Shown in pieces: positions 12,901-22,949 of a stretch of 64,000 bases of DNA. Under the pieces are notes generated by a model. It made no database searches, was not told where the DNA came from, and saw only the letters and a program-made list of their open reading frames with translations. The position numbers and the translations under genes are program-made. How positions within the stretch are numbered: the first letter of the stretch is position 1; every line of letters starts with the position of its first letter. This stretch comes from Mastigias papua (Eukaryota > Cnidaria > Scyphozoa > Rhizostomeae > Mastigiidae), in contig OZ025273.1 of assembly GCA_964019165.1 (NCBI GenBank), forward strand, positions 15,606,714-15,670,713, in the 5' to 3' direction.

Positions 12901-13284
12901 TACAAAACATTTATCGTCACTAGTTTTTATATCAATACAATATTTAGTGTTTTTTATTCGATCTGGTAGTTTTATATATGCATTAGCAAATGCATTAACT
13001 ATAGGAACAATACTCATTTGCTCTGAGACACATCCTGATGAAGCGTCATCAGTTTCTTCTATTGTATCACCATAAGCCGCCATTCCTTGGTCGACTAATT
13101 TTGATATCTGTTCTTCTGCCAATCCTTCCTGTTCTATTATATTAATAATATTCTCTAATGCTCCTATTGGCCTTAAAGGCCTATCGTCGTCTTCACCTTC
13201 TTCATTTATTATTATAATATATCTTGTTTGACAGAAGGATATATTTGTTTGATTTATATTTGTGCTAGTCATTTCACTATTCAT
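9962..13284 (-). pseudogene. Polinton DNA polymerase B (protein-primed type), broken
   Basis: This enzyme replicates Polinton-like genomes. N-terminal block 12796-13284 includes KLPDRIKNTKYCIDI and DDKCFVYC. An intermediate region near 12600-12790 holds NIGINLF. Block 12065-12505 has LSWIMYCDFESILV, the exonuclease-type D-x-E (DFE). Block 11272-11586 has NLGEYGDYYLQKY. Block 10584-10793 has YKLLNNGLCGRTML, the template-binding K..N...G motif. Near 10430 MMYIDTDGFV is the catalytic D-T-D motif, preceded by ILDLSKILIYNYFY. A C-terminal segment ends at the stop 9962-9964. The order matches family B polymerases of Polintons. At least six frameshifts or stops separate the blocks, so it is a pseudogene. 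Confidence 0.85.
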
Positions 13285-13622
13285 AATTGTACTGACTTTA
13301 AACGGACCTTTTTGTAAATGTTTACGGAAAACTTCACATTTTTTTCTCTATTATTATTTACCTGATCATCCTCCCTCGGATTAAAATCATCTCCCGTTGG
13401 TTTTAATTTGATATCATATAAATTCAATGGTCTTTTCATAGCACTCTTAGTTTTTGTTATAAATACATCATCATTTTGTTCAATTTCATGATCTACTTCT
13501 CGAGCAGGTTCTTCAATTGTGTCTTCAGCTGGATGAATTCGTTCTTGAACTGTTTGTTGAACTAGTACTTCATTATCTAATTCTGTGTAATAATCTAATA
13601 TGAGATCATTTAATCCCCTCAT
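13281..13622 (-). CDS. Acidic ORF directly upstream of the polymerase, unknown
   Basis: A 113-residue frame rich in Glu/Asp and Gln (EDTIEEPAREVDHEIEQND) that overlaps the polymerase N-terminal block by four bases. It may be the disordered N-terminus of the polymerase polyprotein after a frameshift, or a separate small Polinton gene. No domain is visible. Confidence 0.45.
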   Translation of the reverse strand: MRGLNDLILDYYTELDNEVLVQQTVQERIHPAEDTIEEPAREVDHEIEQNDDVFITKTKSAMKRPLNLYDIKLKPTGDDFNPREDDQVNNNREKNVKFSVNIYKKVRLKSVQL

Positions 13623-13867
13623 TTTTTTTCACCACTAGCTTCATTGTAATAATTGATTAATAAATTTAAAATTTTTTGCTCTCTGTTAGTGTATTTGTTT
13701 TGTTATCATCCATTATAGCCCTTTTTGCAAAGAACATAATTTCTTTATTTTTTTACTTAATAAACTACTCTTATATATTGTAAAATATTTTTCCATTTTT
13801 TATCACTTAAATATATATCTTATACATTTATACAATTTTTCTGTAATCCATTTTTGCTTATTGTAAT

Positions 13868-14672
13868 TCCTGATCGTAAAAATCTTCCTTTATGTACTTG
13901 TGTTCCATATCCTTAATTTTATACTGCGGTGGAATCGTTGCATTTACTTTATTTACAGTAAAGAGCTCATCAGTCCATTTCTTTGCATACCCCTTTGCAA
14001 CGATTTTTTATATCGCAAAATTCTCACTTTATCACCTTTCTTGACTTTAGGTCGCTTTTTAGACTTCGATAAGTTCCGCTGTTTAACATGATATAAATTG
14101 TAATACACTAAACCATCGTTGTCCCCTTTTGATGCTTGATTAGGGGTCATTTTAATGCTACTATGATATGTAGTATTATATTTACTCACTATATTATCTA
14201 TATCATCAATATATCTTTAATTATTACGCGCTGTATACATCTTAGAAATCCGATTCAACAACGTCTGGTTGAATCTTTCTGCCATAATCACCTCTAATGA
14301 ACTTTGGGTACTGTATAGTTGAATACCGTGATTTTCAACTTATTACGAAAATAATGGTTGTAAAATTCTCCTTCACCATCTGCCCATAATTTATACGGCT
14401 TGCGACCGGATGTTTTAATTATATCTTCAAATGCATTTAATACAGTTTATTTATCTTTATTTTTCATTACACGAACAAATGCATACTTTGAAAATACATC
14501 AATTATGATTAGAATATATTTATATCCATCATTATATTTACCATATTTAGCCAACAATATAAGATCAGCAGTCCAAATTATATCAACATCAGGTGAATAA
14601 ACGTAACCTCTCTGAAACTTTTTGATAATTCGTTTATGTAATTCATTGGCTAATTGCCCTCTTTCCGTGTCA
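13868..14672 (-). pseudogene. Polinton retroviral-type integrase (rve, DDE), broken
   Basis: Integrates the linear element DNA into host chromosomes. Reading down from about 14670: LANELHKRIIKKFQRG, then WTADLILL (first Asp), YKYILIIIDVFSKYAF, then KPYKLWADGEGEF (second Asp). Around 14290 the region that should hold the catalytic Glu is frameshifted. The C-terminal open block 13953-14189 contains YNTTYHSSIKMTPNQASKG and a basic segment RPKVKKGDKVRILRYKKS, followed by a degraded tail. The small plus-strand ORFs at this location are shadows. Confidence 0.8.
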
Positions 14673-14689
14673 TTTTTTCGTGTCGTGTT

Positions 14690-15171
14690 ATGTTTTTACT
14701 CCTAAACCCAATTGTTGTTTGTCATTAATAATCGTTGTATCTAACATTGTGGTTTTATTCATATCTTTATATCTTTAACCATTCTCTAGTAACAATCCCC
14801 TTTATTCGATGGATTTACAGAATAGCATATATCATGATTCATCGCGATTTCATCTAACTTTTTTGGGGTTTTTCAGGAATTTTATGTATCTCACCTGTTT
14901 TTACATCAAAAGTAACTTGTTTATCTAATGGACTGTATGGTCTAAGCTATTTGTAATCACCTTGAACCCATCCTTTCGATTGCCGTGGTATTTTTCCAAT
15001 CAATTTATCAATATCTAAACTGGTTCCACTAATAGTACTCACAAAAATCAATTTTTTACTTCCACATATATTACATATACTAGTTAATGCTTTTCTGTTA
15101 TTTTTTGTAACAACTTGTCATATATTATTTGTTCCTGTTTTCTTTTTACATTTTACACAGTAAGTTTCCAT
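14690..15171 (-). pseudogene. Zinc-ribbon protein joined to a PLA2-like segment (virion-associated type)
   Basis: Starting at the ATG at 15171, METYCVKCKKKTG and CNICGSKK give two CxxC pairs (zinc ribbon, DUF5679-like). After one in-frame stop the frame continues to GKIPRQSKGWVQGDYK, then a segment PYSPLDKQVTFDVKTGE. In another frame comes MNHDICY, the His-Asp pair expected for a PLA2 active site. Parvovirus-VP1-like PLA2 domains fused to a zinc ribbon are described in adintoviruses, where they are thought to be virion components. Stops and frameshifts make this copy non-functional. The PLA2 call rests on a short motif series. Confidence 0.6.
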
Positions 15172-15181
15172 ATATTATATG

Positions 15182-15334
15182 TTATATTTTATTTAGGTTT
15201 AAAAACCATAAATTTTTACTTCCACAAACATTACACGTTCCTGTAACAGCAATACGGTCATTTTTTGTTGTCACCATTTTGTCATCATTTGTTTCAGGTT
15301 TTTGTTTACACTTCACACAGTAAATTTTAGTCAT
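15182..15334 (-). CDS. 50-residue zinc-ribbon protein (DUF5679-like)
   Basis: A complete short frame from ATG 15334 to TAA 15182: MTKIYCVKCKQK, a middle basic/Val-Thr stretch, then GTCNVCGSKN. Two CxxC pairs separated by about 27 residues make a zinc ribbon. It is a close relative of the adjacent zinc-ribbon/PLA2 gene, so the two probably arose by tandem duplication. An ATATTATATT-type spacer precedes each. Confidence 0.7.
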   Translation of the reverse strand: MTKIYCVKCKQKPETNDDKMVTTKNDRIAVTGTCNVCGSKNLWFLNLNKI

Positions 15335-15345
15335 TATATATTATA

Positions 15346-15983
15346 TTATATTTCTTCGTGAAAATTTTTGTAATATTTCCCCTTTAACTTATCTACAAAA
15401 AGAAAGTCATAATTCCGTTCATTTACTTCATTGTTATTATCCATCATATATATTTTTTCAAATGTATATTTTCTTATTGTATGCTCTCGCTCTATCAATC
15501 TTCGATGAAACTCTGCACATGGATCATAAAACACCATATGCATTGTATTCAAACGTAATAAGGATAGTAAATCAATATACCACTGTGTTAGGTAAATTTG
15601 AGAAATATTAGGATGTCTGCCATTAGTATAGTAATTTATAACAACATCTTGTATTTTTCTATTCCTTATCATACCATCAAAAATTACTAACTTACGAAGT
15701 TCATTATTTCCAAATTCCGATGGATCTATTACTTTTTTCACAGCTGTCTCTAATTTTAAAATATCATATCTGACTTGTTTTGATATCTTATCAGTTATCG
15801 TTTTAAGATATTTCATATCATCTTGAAAAGTATTGGGCCCATAACAATATATGTCAGGCCGATTGAAAAATTTAGTACTTAAAATTATATGCAAAAATAA
15901 TTTAACCTTCCCAACACCTGTTTTACCTCCAATAATCATATTAAATGGCCACTCTAATAAATACTTCGAATCTTATTGTTCCA
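15346..15983 (-). pseudogene. Polinton A32/FtsK-HerA-type DNA-packaging ATPase, damaged
   Basis: Packages DNA into virions in virus-like Polintons. The frame 15346-15939 opens at IIGGKTGVGK (Walker A, with the following Thr/Ser position changed to Val). It has KLVIFDGMI as Walker B, with one acidic residue replaced by Gly, and GRHPNISQIYLTQ as the downstream sensor region. The preceding LLEWPFN and an ATG at 15983 lie in frame but after an in-frame stop, so the true start is upstream of the open frame. The two active-site substitutions suggest loss of ATPase function. Confidence 0.8.
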
Positions 15984-16038
15984 TTCTTATTGACCTTATG
16001 TATTTTCATCTACTATATAATATAATATATTTATATAC

Positions 16039-16359
16039 TTATATTTCATTATAAGAACAGCAATTTTCACGAGCATATTTTAAACATTCCATATGACCAT
16101 TACTAGCAACTAAATAACATGTTTCACTGTCCCATGGACAACCATTCTCTTGAGCATATTTTAAACATTCTAATTGCTCATAACCTGCAGCATGATTGCA
16201 AATTTCCTCATTCCATACACATTTTTTATATGCACGTTGTAAATATTCTAACTGTTCATTTTCAATAGCCTCAAATGGCACGTCAAAATCACAACATATA
16301 AGTTTTTCAAAATTGTTCATTATACATATGTAAAAACATATATAAAAATCATAACCCAT
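16039..16359 (-). CDS. Ankyrin-repeat protein of giant-virus-like type
   Basis: A 106-residue frame; the likely start is the internal ATG giving MNNFEKLICCDF. Repeats read QLECLKYAQENGCPWD and HMECLKYARENCC, spaced by about 33 residues. This C-L-K-Y-A-x-E-N-G-C-P-W-D repeat type is familiar from large DNA viruses and some protists. It follows the ATPase gene with an AT-rich spacer, in the same orientation. The short length suggests truncation. Similar fragments recur at 22.6-26.3 kb. Confidence 0.65.
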   Translation of the reverse strand: MGYDFYICFYICIMNNFEKLICCDFDVPFEAIENEQLEYLQRAYKKCVWNEEICNHAAGYEQLECLKYAQENGCPWDSETCYLVASNGHMECLKYARENCCSYNEI

Positions 16360-16469
16360 AAAAATTTAGACAGGATAATGAAAAATGAAAATTGATACGA
16401 TTGACAATAAGTATTGTAGTTATCGTACAAAGAGTTGATAGATAATATTAACAAAGTAAAATTAACAGC

Positions 16470-16558
16470 CAATGGGCCCATAATTTAACAGCCTATAATT
16501 AATGGCCCATAATTTAACGGCCCATAATAAATGGTCCATTATTCACAACCCATGATAA
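16470..16558. repeat. Tandem GGCCCATAATTTAACA-like units
   Basis: About five imperfect units of roughly 18 bp built on GGCCCATAATTTAAC lie just left of the next transposon. Their role is unknown; they could be subterminal Polinton DNA. Confidence 0.65.
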
Positions 16559-16591
16559 TTTATGCAGGAAAATGGTAATGTTAAAAGAATC

Positions 16592-16860
16592 TATGGGGCC
16601 TGACCAGTTCAAAAGGATAGGGAATTAATAAAAATAGTTGCAATTAATAAAAGACTATATAATTAATTAGTGCATGTATACTGAATTAATAAGTCCATGT
16701 GTGCGTAATTAATAACTGCAACAATAATTACTAAGCATACACAGAATTAATTATTGGACATACACAGAATTAATTATTGGTCATGCTCTGAATTAAAGGG
16801 CAAATCCCAAGATGCAATGCTTTTCATTTTGGGGCGAAAGTCAAATCACATTTTGACAAC
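16592..16860 (+). repeat. Left terminal inverted repeat
   Basis: Matches the reverse complement of 20935-21188 with scattered differences, including the AATTAAT-rich middle and the inner GGGCAAATCCCAAG word. The left copy has a roughly 20-bp internal duplication (ACACAGAATTAATTATTGG region). Confidence 0.85.
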
Positions 16861-16895
16861 AGCCTAATGCAATAATTTTCTTGTACTCAAAAGTT

Positions 16896-18403
16896 ATGCC
16901 AAGGCAAAGACGCCGTTTATTGAGAGAAAGAAAAGAAAGGGGGCTTTCTTTGTTCCTTAGAACTCTCAATTCAGTTTTGAGGATATTTATTTCTGAAGAT
17001 CCGTTCCAAAATATATGCAGAAATGACTTGATCGATGTCCAAGAAAGGCTTATCGATGCATCGGCAAATTTGGCTCTGCTAGTGGAAGATATGTCGATAT
17101 CAAACCGTGCCGAGATTTATTGCCTTAGTGTGAATTTGAGAGGAAGGCTCATCGATTTGAAAAAATATGTTCAAGGAATACTTGAAATTTTATCAATAAT
17201 TGTTGAGAGAGATGAAGATGCAACTTCGGATACTGCATATTATACGCAAAACAGGCCAAGTGAAGAGAACATTATTGGTCGCCCTCTGTTGGCAATCACA
17301 AGAGAACAATTAGAGCATTTCTGTTCATTGCATTTTTCACGGCAAAAAATTGCCAAATTGCTGCATGTTAGCATTTCCACCATTCAATGTTGACGTATAG
17401 AATTTGAAATGGAAGAGCAAAGGTAAAGTGACATTTCAAACAAAGAACTAGACTCGATATACCTGGCTCTTTCAAACAGCAATGGAAATACTATTGTAAC
17501 ACCAAATCTGGGAAGAAGAAGGTTTCTAGGTGCTCTAAGAAGCAGGGGATTGAAAATTCAGCGGTGGATAGTCAGCGAATCCATTCGCAGAGTTGACCCT
17601 GTGGGAACAGCATTACGCTGGAGACTTGTTATTCATAGGAGGAAATATTTCGTTCCAGCCCCAAACAGCTTGTGGCATATCAATTCAACACATAAGCTAA
17701 TTCGCTGAAAGTTTATTGTGCACGTGTGCATTGATGGGAAAACATGACTCCTGATATATTGTCATTGCGTGAATAATAATAAAGCTGAAACTGTTCTTAG
17801 TTTATTTGAAGATGGCGTTATCAAATGGGGGCTGCCATCTTGGGTCAGATCCAACTATGGCACGGAGAATTATTTAGTTGCCAGTTATATGATTGAAAAC
17901 CGTGGTGCTGGCAGGGGAAGTATCATAACAGGCTCTTCAGTTCACAACTGCCTCGTTGAAAGGACCCACCGTGATGTGTACAGTGGGTATTGGTTTTCTA
18001 TGCTAAACTGTTTGAAAACATGGAGAGACGAGGAATTCTGGATCCATTGGATGACACTCATTTGTTTTGCCTACACTTTGTCTTCCTACCACACATTAAC
18101 AGCTCTTTACAGGAATTTGTCTCACAAATGAAAAATCACCCGGTTTCTACAGAACGAAACATGTCCCCCTTACAGCTTTGGGAAAAAGGCATCCTTGAAA
18201 GTATCAACTCTACACATTCAGCAATAGAGGAACCAGAAATATTTGGCATTGACCCTGAAGTTCCACTTTTAGACAATGATGCGTACCAGGTTAGCATAGA
18301 CCCACCTTCTCCCCTAAGTACAGAAATGTTCCCAGATCCTCTTCAAATGAATAACAACCAGGAAGTTGACACCTATTTGCAGTGCTTGGCTTCAATGGAT
18401 TGA
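16896..18403 (+). pseudogene. Integrase-core (DDE) transposase, catalytic residues changed
   Basis: The N-terminal block 16896-17393 ends in a helix-turn-helix-like stretch (SRQKIAKLLHVSISTIQC). After stops it continues with RRVDPVGTALRWR, then LWHINSTHKLIR, where the expected first catalytic Asp is Asn. Block 17769-18131 has AETVLSLFEDGV and WVRSNYGTEN, where the second Asp is Asn, then VHNCLVERTHRDV with the Glu kept. A frameshift near 18000 moves to 17990-18403 (CLHFVFLPHINSSLQEFVSQ), typical of the C-terminal part of this family. Both Asp changes and the stops indicate an inactive enzyme. The tail after position 18200 is acidic and unstructured. Confidence 0.8.
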
Positions 18404-19255
18404 TAAACACTTGATTATGACACTAATTTGTGTATATTGTTTGCAACCAAAGTGAATTTCAACATTTAATAGCATAAATGAAGAAATCAAGGCTCTATCC
18501 AAGAGGAAAAATATTGGAAACATAGCATTATCATGGTAACAGAATAACAAAACAAGTTAGCAATAGTTGAAACAGAACATAGTGTAGCAAAATTAGCTCT
18601 AACAGGGCATAATACCAGCAATAGCTAAAACAGAACATTTGTTGCATCTTTATTATGCAAATAACATATAGAATAACATATATAATGAATATATAGAAAA
18701 AATAACATTTATGGTAATTAGCTGAAGGAAATTTTTCACAAAGGTAGAAAGTGTTATCTTTATAGCATTTAGTATGAGATTTCCTTGTTGATTGTAGCCA
18801 ACAAGTAGTATCTTTTTCATAAAATATGGATTGCAGTTTGAACAGAATGAAAACAGGTATTTGAGGCTCTTAATGCCATACTGCAACAAAGAACTTCAGT
18901 GACTATCAGTGTTTACTTTTAGAATTTCATATATCCAATGTACAAAATGGGTGGTGCTGTATTAAAAAGAGTTGCTTGTCTCAAATTTCCATCTGTAAAG
19001 GGGGCATTAGGGAGGGAGGTTTTATAGAGCTCCTAAGGTATTAAGATATGGCTGTTTTTGGAACATAATGTCTTCTTTACTCAACAGCGAAAGTCAAATC
19101 AAATCTTAGCCACATGTTAAGCCAAGTAAATATTGGATTCCAAAATAATATTGACCAAAGCACAAATCATACACTGAGTATAGCAATTCAGCATCTGGCA
19201 TAGCATATGTATGGGTTTCCCTATGTAAGTTCAACACATTGATGCACGTATGTAC
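18404..19255. other. Internal spacer of the transposon
   Basis: Lies between the convergent transposase and HECT genes. There is a GAACATAGTGTAGCAAAATTAGC-like word repeated loosely around 18560-18640, and otherwise nothing I recognise. Confidence 0.5.
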
Positions 19256-20916
19256 TTATAGCAGAAAGCTTCGAACAGTGATGTGTAACCTGCTCTGACC
19301 ATCTTGATTTGCATAGATATCCTCAATCTCTTCCTCTTTTGGGATTACAAATTTAAGCTTTGGCTCTTGAGTAAAGCCAAGGATAGGTTCCTCAGACGCC
19401 CCTGTTGTGAGCTGTAGGATATGGTTTAATGTAATTGCAACAGTTCCTGATTTTCTCCTATTAGCTGCCACTTCCCTTGCATATTTGACAAACATCTGGT
19501 ATGCTTCTTTCTCAAAGTGCAAAGCATTTGATCCTTGTTCAGAAAAGCATGGCTTGATAAGCTGTATAGCTTTTGAACAGTCAAGGATTGGTTTTGCCCT
19601 CCTGGCCTTAGAAGAAATGCTAATTGAGGGAATTTGCAAAGGGCTGAATGCATTCCGAATGATTCCATTCCAAGTTGCATTTGAGCAACACAAGCATCAT
19701 TTGCTTTAACTACTATTAAATCTTGGAGCACAGCTTCACTGAGAAATGATGGTAGCTGTCCATTTTGGAGCATTGAGAGAGAAAACATCAACCCTACATA
19801 GAAATACTCATTGGACAATAATGGCCCTAGCCCATTTTCAAAATATTTCTTCTTAATATATTGGTTCATAAGTCTAATCCATTCTTTTCTTGGCCCCCCA
19901 AGATCAATGCAGTCCTCTCCCATAAAGTCAACTTGGAATGTATTTCTGGGATTGTGAATGTATGTCAGCTCATCAAAAGTACCTCTAAGGATGTCTTCTC
20001 TGTTAACTGTGATGTACTTGGTTTCGCCTTCTGGTATGCTGTCTATAGAACTGACTTCCAGAGGGCGTCCAGTCACAATATTGTTTTGAAGAAATTTAAG
20101 AATTTCTACTGGGTCAGCCAGGTCAGATGGAGCACTGTCTAAGATAGGTATGACAAATGAAGCAGCATCTTTTTGTCTGGAAGTTGCTGCTACAGTAGCT
20201 TCATTGTCATCAATAGGTTGCTCAACTGTTGGTGAAAGTGTAGTTATCTCTAGAATGTCGTCAGGAAGTGGGTCATCCATCAATTGAACACAGATGAATC
20301 CAGTTGGGGCAATGGACCTTAGCAGAAGGGCTGCATCAATTTTGCGACCATTTGGAATGTTTGGTGGTATTATACTGTCATGACAGTTCTTCATTATTTG
20401 AAAAGGAACATTTTTAAAACCTATTGGTAAGGCTAATTGAAGTTCATGTCTTAGCATGTCTTCATGCCATCCTCTGTCAATGTCCATACCAGTCAAAATC
20501 CGGCCATCTTTTTCAAGCTGTGCTTTCTCATGCCACAACGGTATGGTGTTTTCGTTTACGAGAAGTATCACCATATATTGCGTCACTGTTGCTGAAGCAG
20601 AAGGCCTACCTCCACCAACTCCACGTCTACGCACTACTATCCTATTTTGACCAGCATGTTCTCTTCCAAATGACCCTGCAGTTGTTGGGAATCGCAGCCG
20701 TACTTCTGAAACGTGGTTTGGTCTTTCATATGACCTAAAACGTCTATTTGAGGATCCTTGGCCAGCTCTAGAAGACACTGATGCTGTTGCAGGAGCTGAA
20801 AAGTTTGCCTCACTATCTGAGCTGCCTCCCGCATCTACTAGTTGCGAAAGTTCTGTGATATTTCTTATTGCTTCCTGTGCGATCCGCCTAACCACTGAAG
20901 CGTTGTTATTTTCCAT
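19256..20916 (-). pseudogene. HECT-domain E3 ubiquitin ligase-like protein carried by the transposon
   Basis: HECT ligases pass ubiquitin from E2 via a catalytic Cys. The frame starts MENNNASVVRRIAQEA, followed by a Ser-rich region with a basic RRRGVGGGRP patch. The HECT N-lobe has TFQVDFMGEDCIDLGGPRKE, whose D-x-GGP-R-E signature is typical, then GLGPLLSNEYFYVGLMFSLS. Near 19620 a frameshift moves to 19256-19693 with the C-lobe block ITLNHILQLTTGASEEPILG. In the final strand, RLHITVRSFLL, the catalytic Cys expected after Thr is not seen. Similar HECT proteins (G2E3-like) are multicopy in fish and invertebrates. Confidence 0.8.
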
Positions 20917-20934
20917 AACTGAGAAACTTTAACA

Positions 20935-21188
20935 CAGTGTCACGTTGTAAAATGTGATTTGAATTCTGTGCCAGAATGAAAGCATTGCAACTTGGGATTT
21001 GCCCTTTAATTCAGAGTATGTCCAATAATTAATTCTATGTATGCTTAATAATTAATGTTGTAGTTATTAATTATGCACACATGCAATTATTAATTCAGTA
21101 TACATGCAATAATTAATTATATAGTCTTTTATTAATTGCAGCTATTTTTATTAATTCACTATACTTTAGAACTGATCGGGCCCCCATA
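20935..21188 (-). repeat. Right terminal inverted repeat
   Basis: Inverted partner of 16592-16860; the HECT start codon lies about 20 bp inside it. Confidence 0.85.
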
Positions 21189-21840
21189 AGATTCCATAGA
21201 AGTAATAACGGGCTATAGTGCATAAAAATGTGTGGGTAAATCCAAATATTTATATATGTTATAACTACAACCACCACTAATTATATCATTCTATATAACC
21301 ATTAAAGGCCATGCTTCTCTCCACGGTCCATTTAATGCCCCTTTTATTTATGGACTTAAATTACCCAAGGAGAGTTTTTTAAATTTTATTCCAAATTTAT
21401 AAAGCCAAATTTAGTAACCATTATTTTCAATAGTTACTAAAATTCTATATCAAAATTCTAGTACCAAATTTCAATACCACTCCTTATATTCAATTCAATA
21501 ATTCCGCTCTTATATTCAACTCAAATAATTCCATTCACACATTTAATTCTCACACTCCATTCTTATATCCTCATGTAATTATCTCTAAACATCTATTATC
21601 CACATTGAATAATCACAATCAATTATACTATTCTATAATAACATTCAATCACACCAATCAAATAATCACATCACATAATCACCACCCAACTACATTATAG
21701 TTTAATTTCCATATTTTTAATTTACACCCCTCTCTACCGCATTTTTCCATATTTTTGCACCAAACTTCCCCCTTTATATTTTATATGATATAGGGCTTAT
21801 TGGTTCTGCTCTCTCATATCTCATAACATCCGTGAGAAAA
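21189..21840. repeat. AT-rich spacer repeat, copy 1
   Basis: Contains TTACCCAAGGAGAGTTTTTT, the word CCAAATTTAGTAACCATTA and loose repeats of AATTATACTATTCTATAA-like text. The same modules recur at 25370-26040. No coding potential. Confidence 0.6.
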
Positions 21841-22039
21841 TATGCAGAAGTGTAGTTGTCATTTGCATTCTATCCTACATGATGTGTATGGTAGGCTGTA
21901 TTGTCAATATAAAACCATTAGAGTGTATAATTATGTGCTTAACGCACCAAATTTTATGAAAAAGCCATCATTTCGCGACCTTGTCACTGGATTATTATTT
22001 GGTATTTATTATAATATTAGATATCATTCTTCAATTCAA

Positions 22040-22580
22040 ACTTAATATTAGTTTTTATAGTCATCCATTTACTGTGATATTCATTGATCTGTCTTATGTT
22101 ACTAAATAATTCAACATCATTTCATTTTCCATATCCGAATAACTCACTATAAATCCGCTTGATTATATATTCAATATTCAGTTTCTTAATCGCATTATCC
22201 ATTTTGTATTCCTTAGTTTGTTATAGTAAGATAAAATAATATATGTCTGATATTCGTTCATAAGTATATTACTTTCCTTACTAATACTTTCAATACATGT
22301 TAGTATAGAGATACTTTCGCTTATATACTGACTTACAATATGTTTTCTCATTCGTTATCAAAGGTGGTAAATCTACGTTCAAATATTTGATCAATCGAGT
22401 ACATTTTTCACAATACATAGCATTTTCATGCATAACAATATCAGTACTATTATTACAAAGATAAAATTTGTCTTTAAATAATATATTTTAATATTCAGGG
22501 TGATTTAAAACCTCATCACAATATAAACAAAATGAAAAGTTTGATTCTTCAAAATAATTATGAATGTGTTCATCACACAT
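22040..22580 (-). pseudogene. Zinc-binding protein remnant, unrecognised
   Basis: From ATG 22580 the frame reads MCDEHIHNYFEE, then FCLYCDE. After one stop it continues with FYLCNN and HENAMYCEKCTRL, giving CxxC pairs plus His typical of a small zinc fold, and then Ile/Lys-rich text with further stops. A C-terminal part contains RIYSELFGYGK. I do not recognise the family. It shares strand with the ankyrin fragments to its right. Confidence 0.45.
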
Positions 22581-22639
22581 TATTGTTACATATGCTTATT
22601 TTTTTAAATTGTATTTTATCATAAATATAAATTCACTTA

Positions 22640-22844
22640 TATGATATTTCTATTACGTCGCATCGCAGACAATCGTTTTCGTGGGCATCTTAAAACATGC
22701 TAAATTCCCATATTCAGCCGCCGATTTACACGTCCAGTCATCCCATGGACAACCGTTCTTCATGAGCATATTTTAGACATTTTAAATGTCCTTTTTCAGT
22801 TGCTTTATTACCACATTTAAAATAATTAAATTTATTTTTAACCA
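22640..22844 (-). pseudogene. Ankyrin-repeat fragment
   Basis: Starts at ATG 22844 (MVKNKFNYFKC) just below a TTATATATAATA spacer, then KATEKGHLKCLKYAHE. After a one-base shift it reads CPWDDW-like text and DAHENDC. It is the same repeat type as 16039-16359, truncated by shifts. Confidence 0.6.
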
Positions 22845-22949
22845 TTATATATAATATGCAGAGTTTTAGATATTTTAAAAAACATTCATCCATTACAATT
22901 CACTTTTATAATAATTGATCTAATACAATACTGTAGTAATTCATTGCTT

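Larger units (their letters stand above)
1618..16359 (-). mobile_element. Decayed Polinton/Maverick (adintovirus-like) DNA element
   Basis: Minus-strand fragments of DNA polymerase B, retroviral-type integrase, A32/FtsK-type packaging ATPase, a PLA2-like/zinc-ribbon protein, penton-like and major capsid-like proteins lie in one orientation. This set is characteristic of Polintons and of the related adintoviruses. Terminal inverted repeats and target duplications were not found, so both limits are coding limits, not element ends. The right end may extend into the ankyrin loci up to about 26.3 kb. A LINE interrupts it at about 3940-8592. Almost every gene has stops or frameshifts, so the copy is not functional. 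Confidence 0.85.
16592..21188. mobile_element. DNA transposon with long inverted ends, integrase-like gene and HECT cargo
   Basis: The left end TATGGGGCCTGACCAGTTC and the reverse complement of the right end, TATGGGGGCCCGATCAGTTC, start inverted repeats of roughly 260 bp rich in AATTAAT. The flanks AGAATC (left) and AGATTC (right) are compatible with a 6-bp target duplication with one mismatch. Inside are a plus-strand integrase-like transposase and a minus-strand HECT gene, convergent. Long ends, a 6-bp duplication and this transposase type recall the IS3EU group, but I recall that classification only loosely. Confidence 0.8.

Noticed and set aside
19407..20738. Plus-strand frames opposite the HECT gene
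   Set aside because: Antisense shadows; the minus frame has clear HECT motifs.
21842..22045. 67-codon plus-strand frame
   Set aside because: No motif, short, AT-rich, on the strand opposite to the surrounding Polinton-like remnants.
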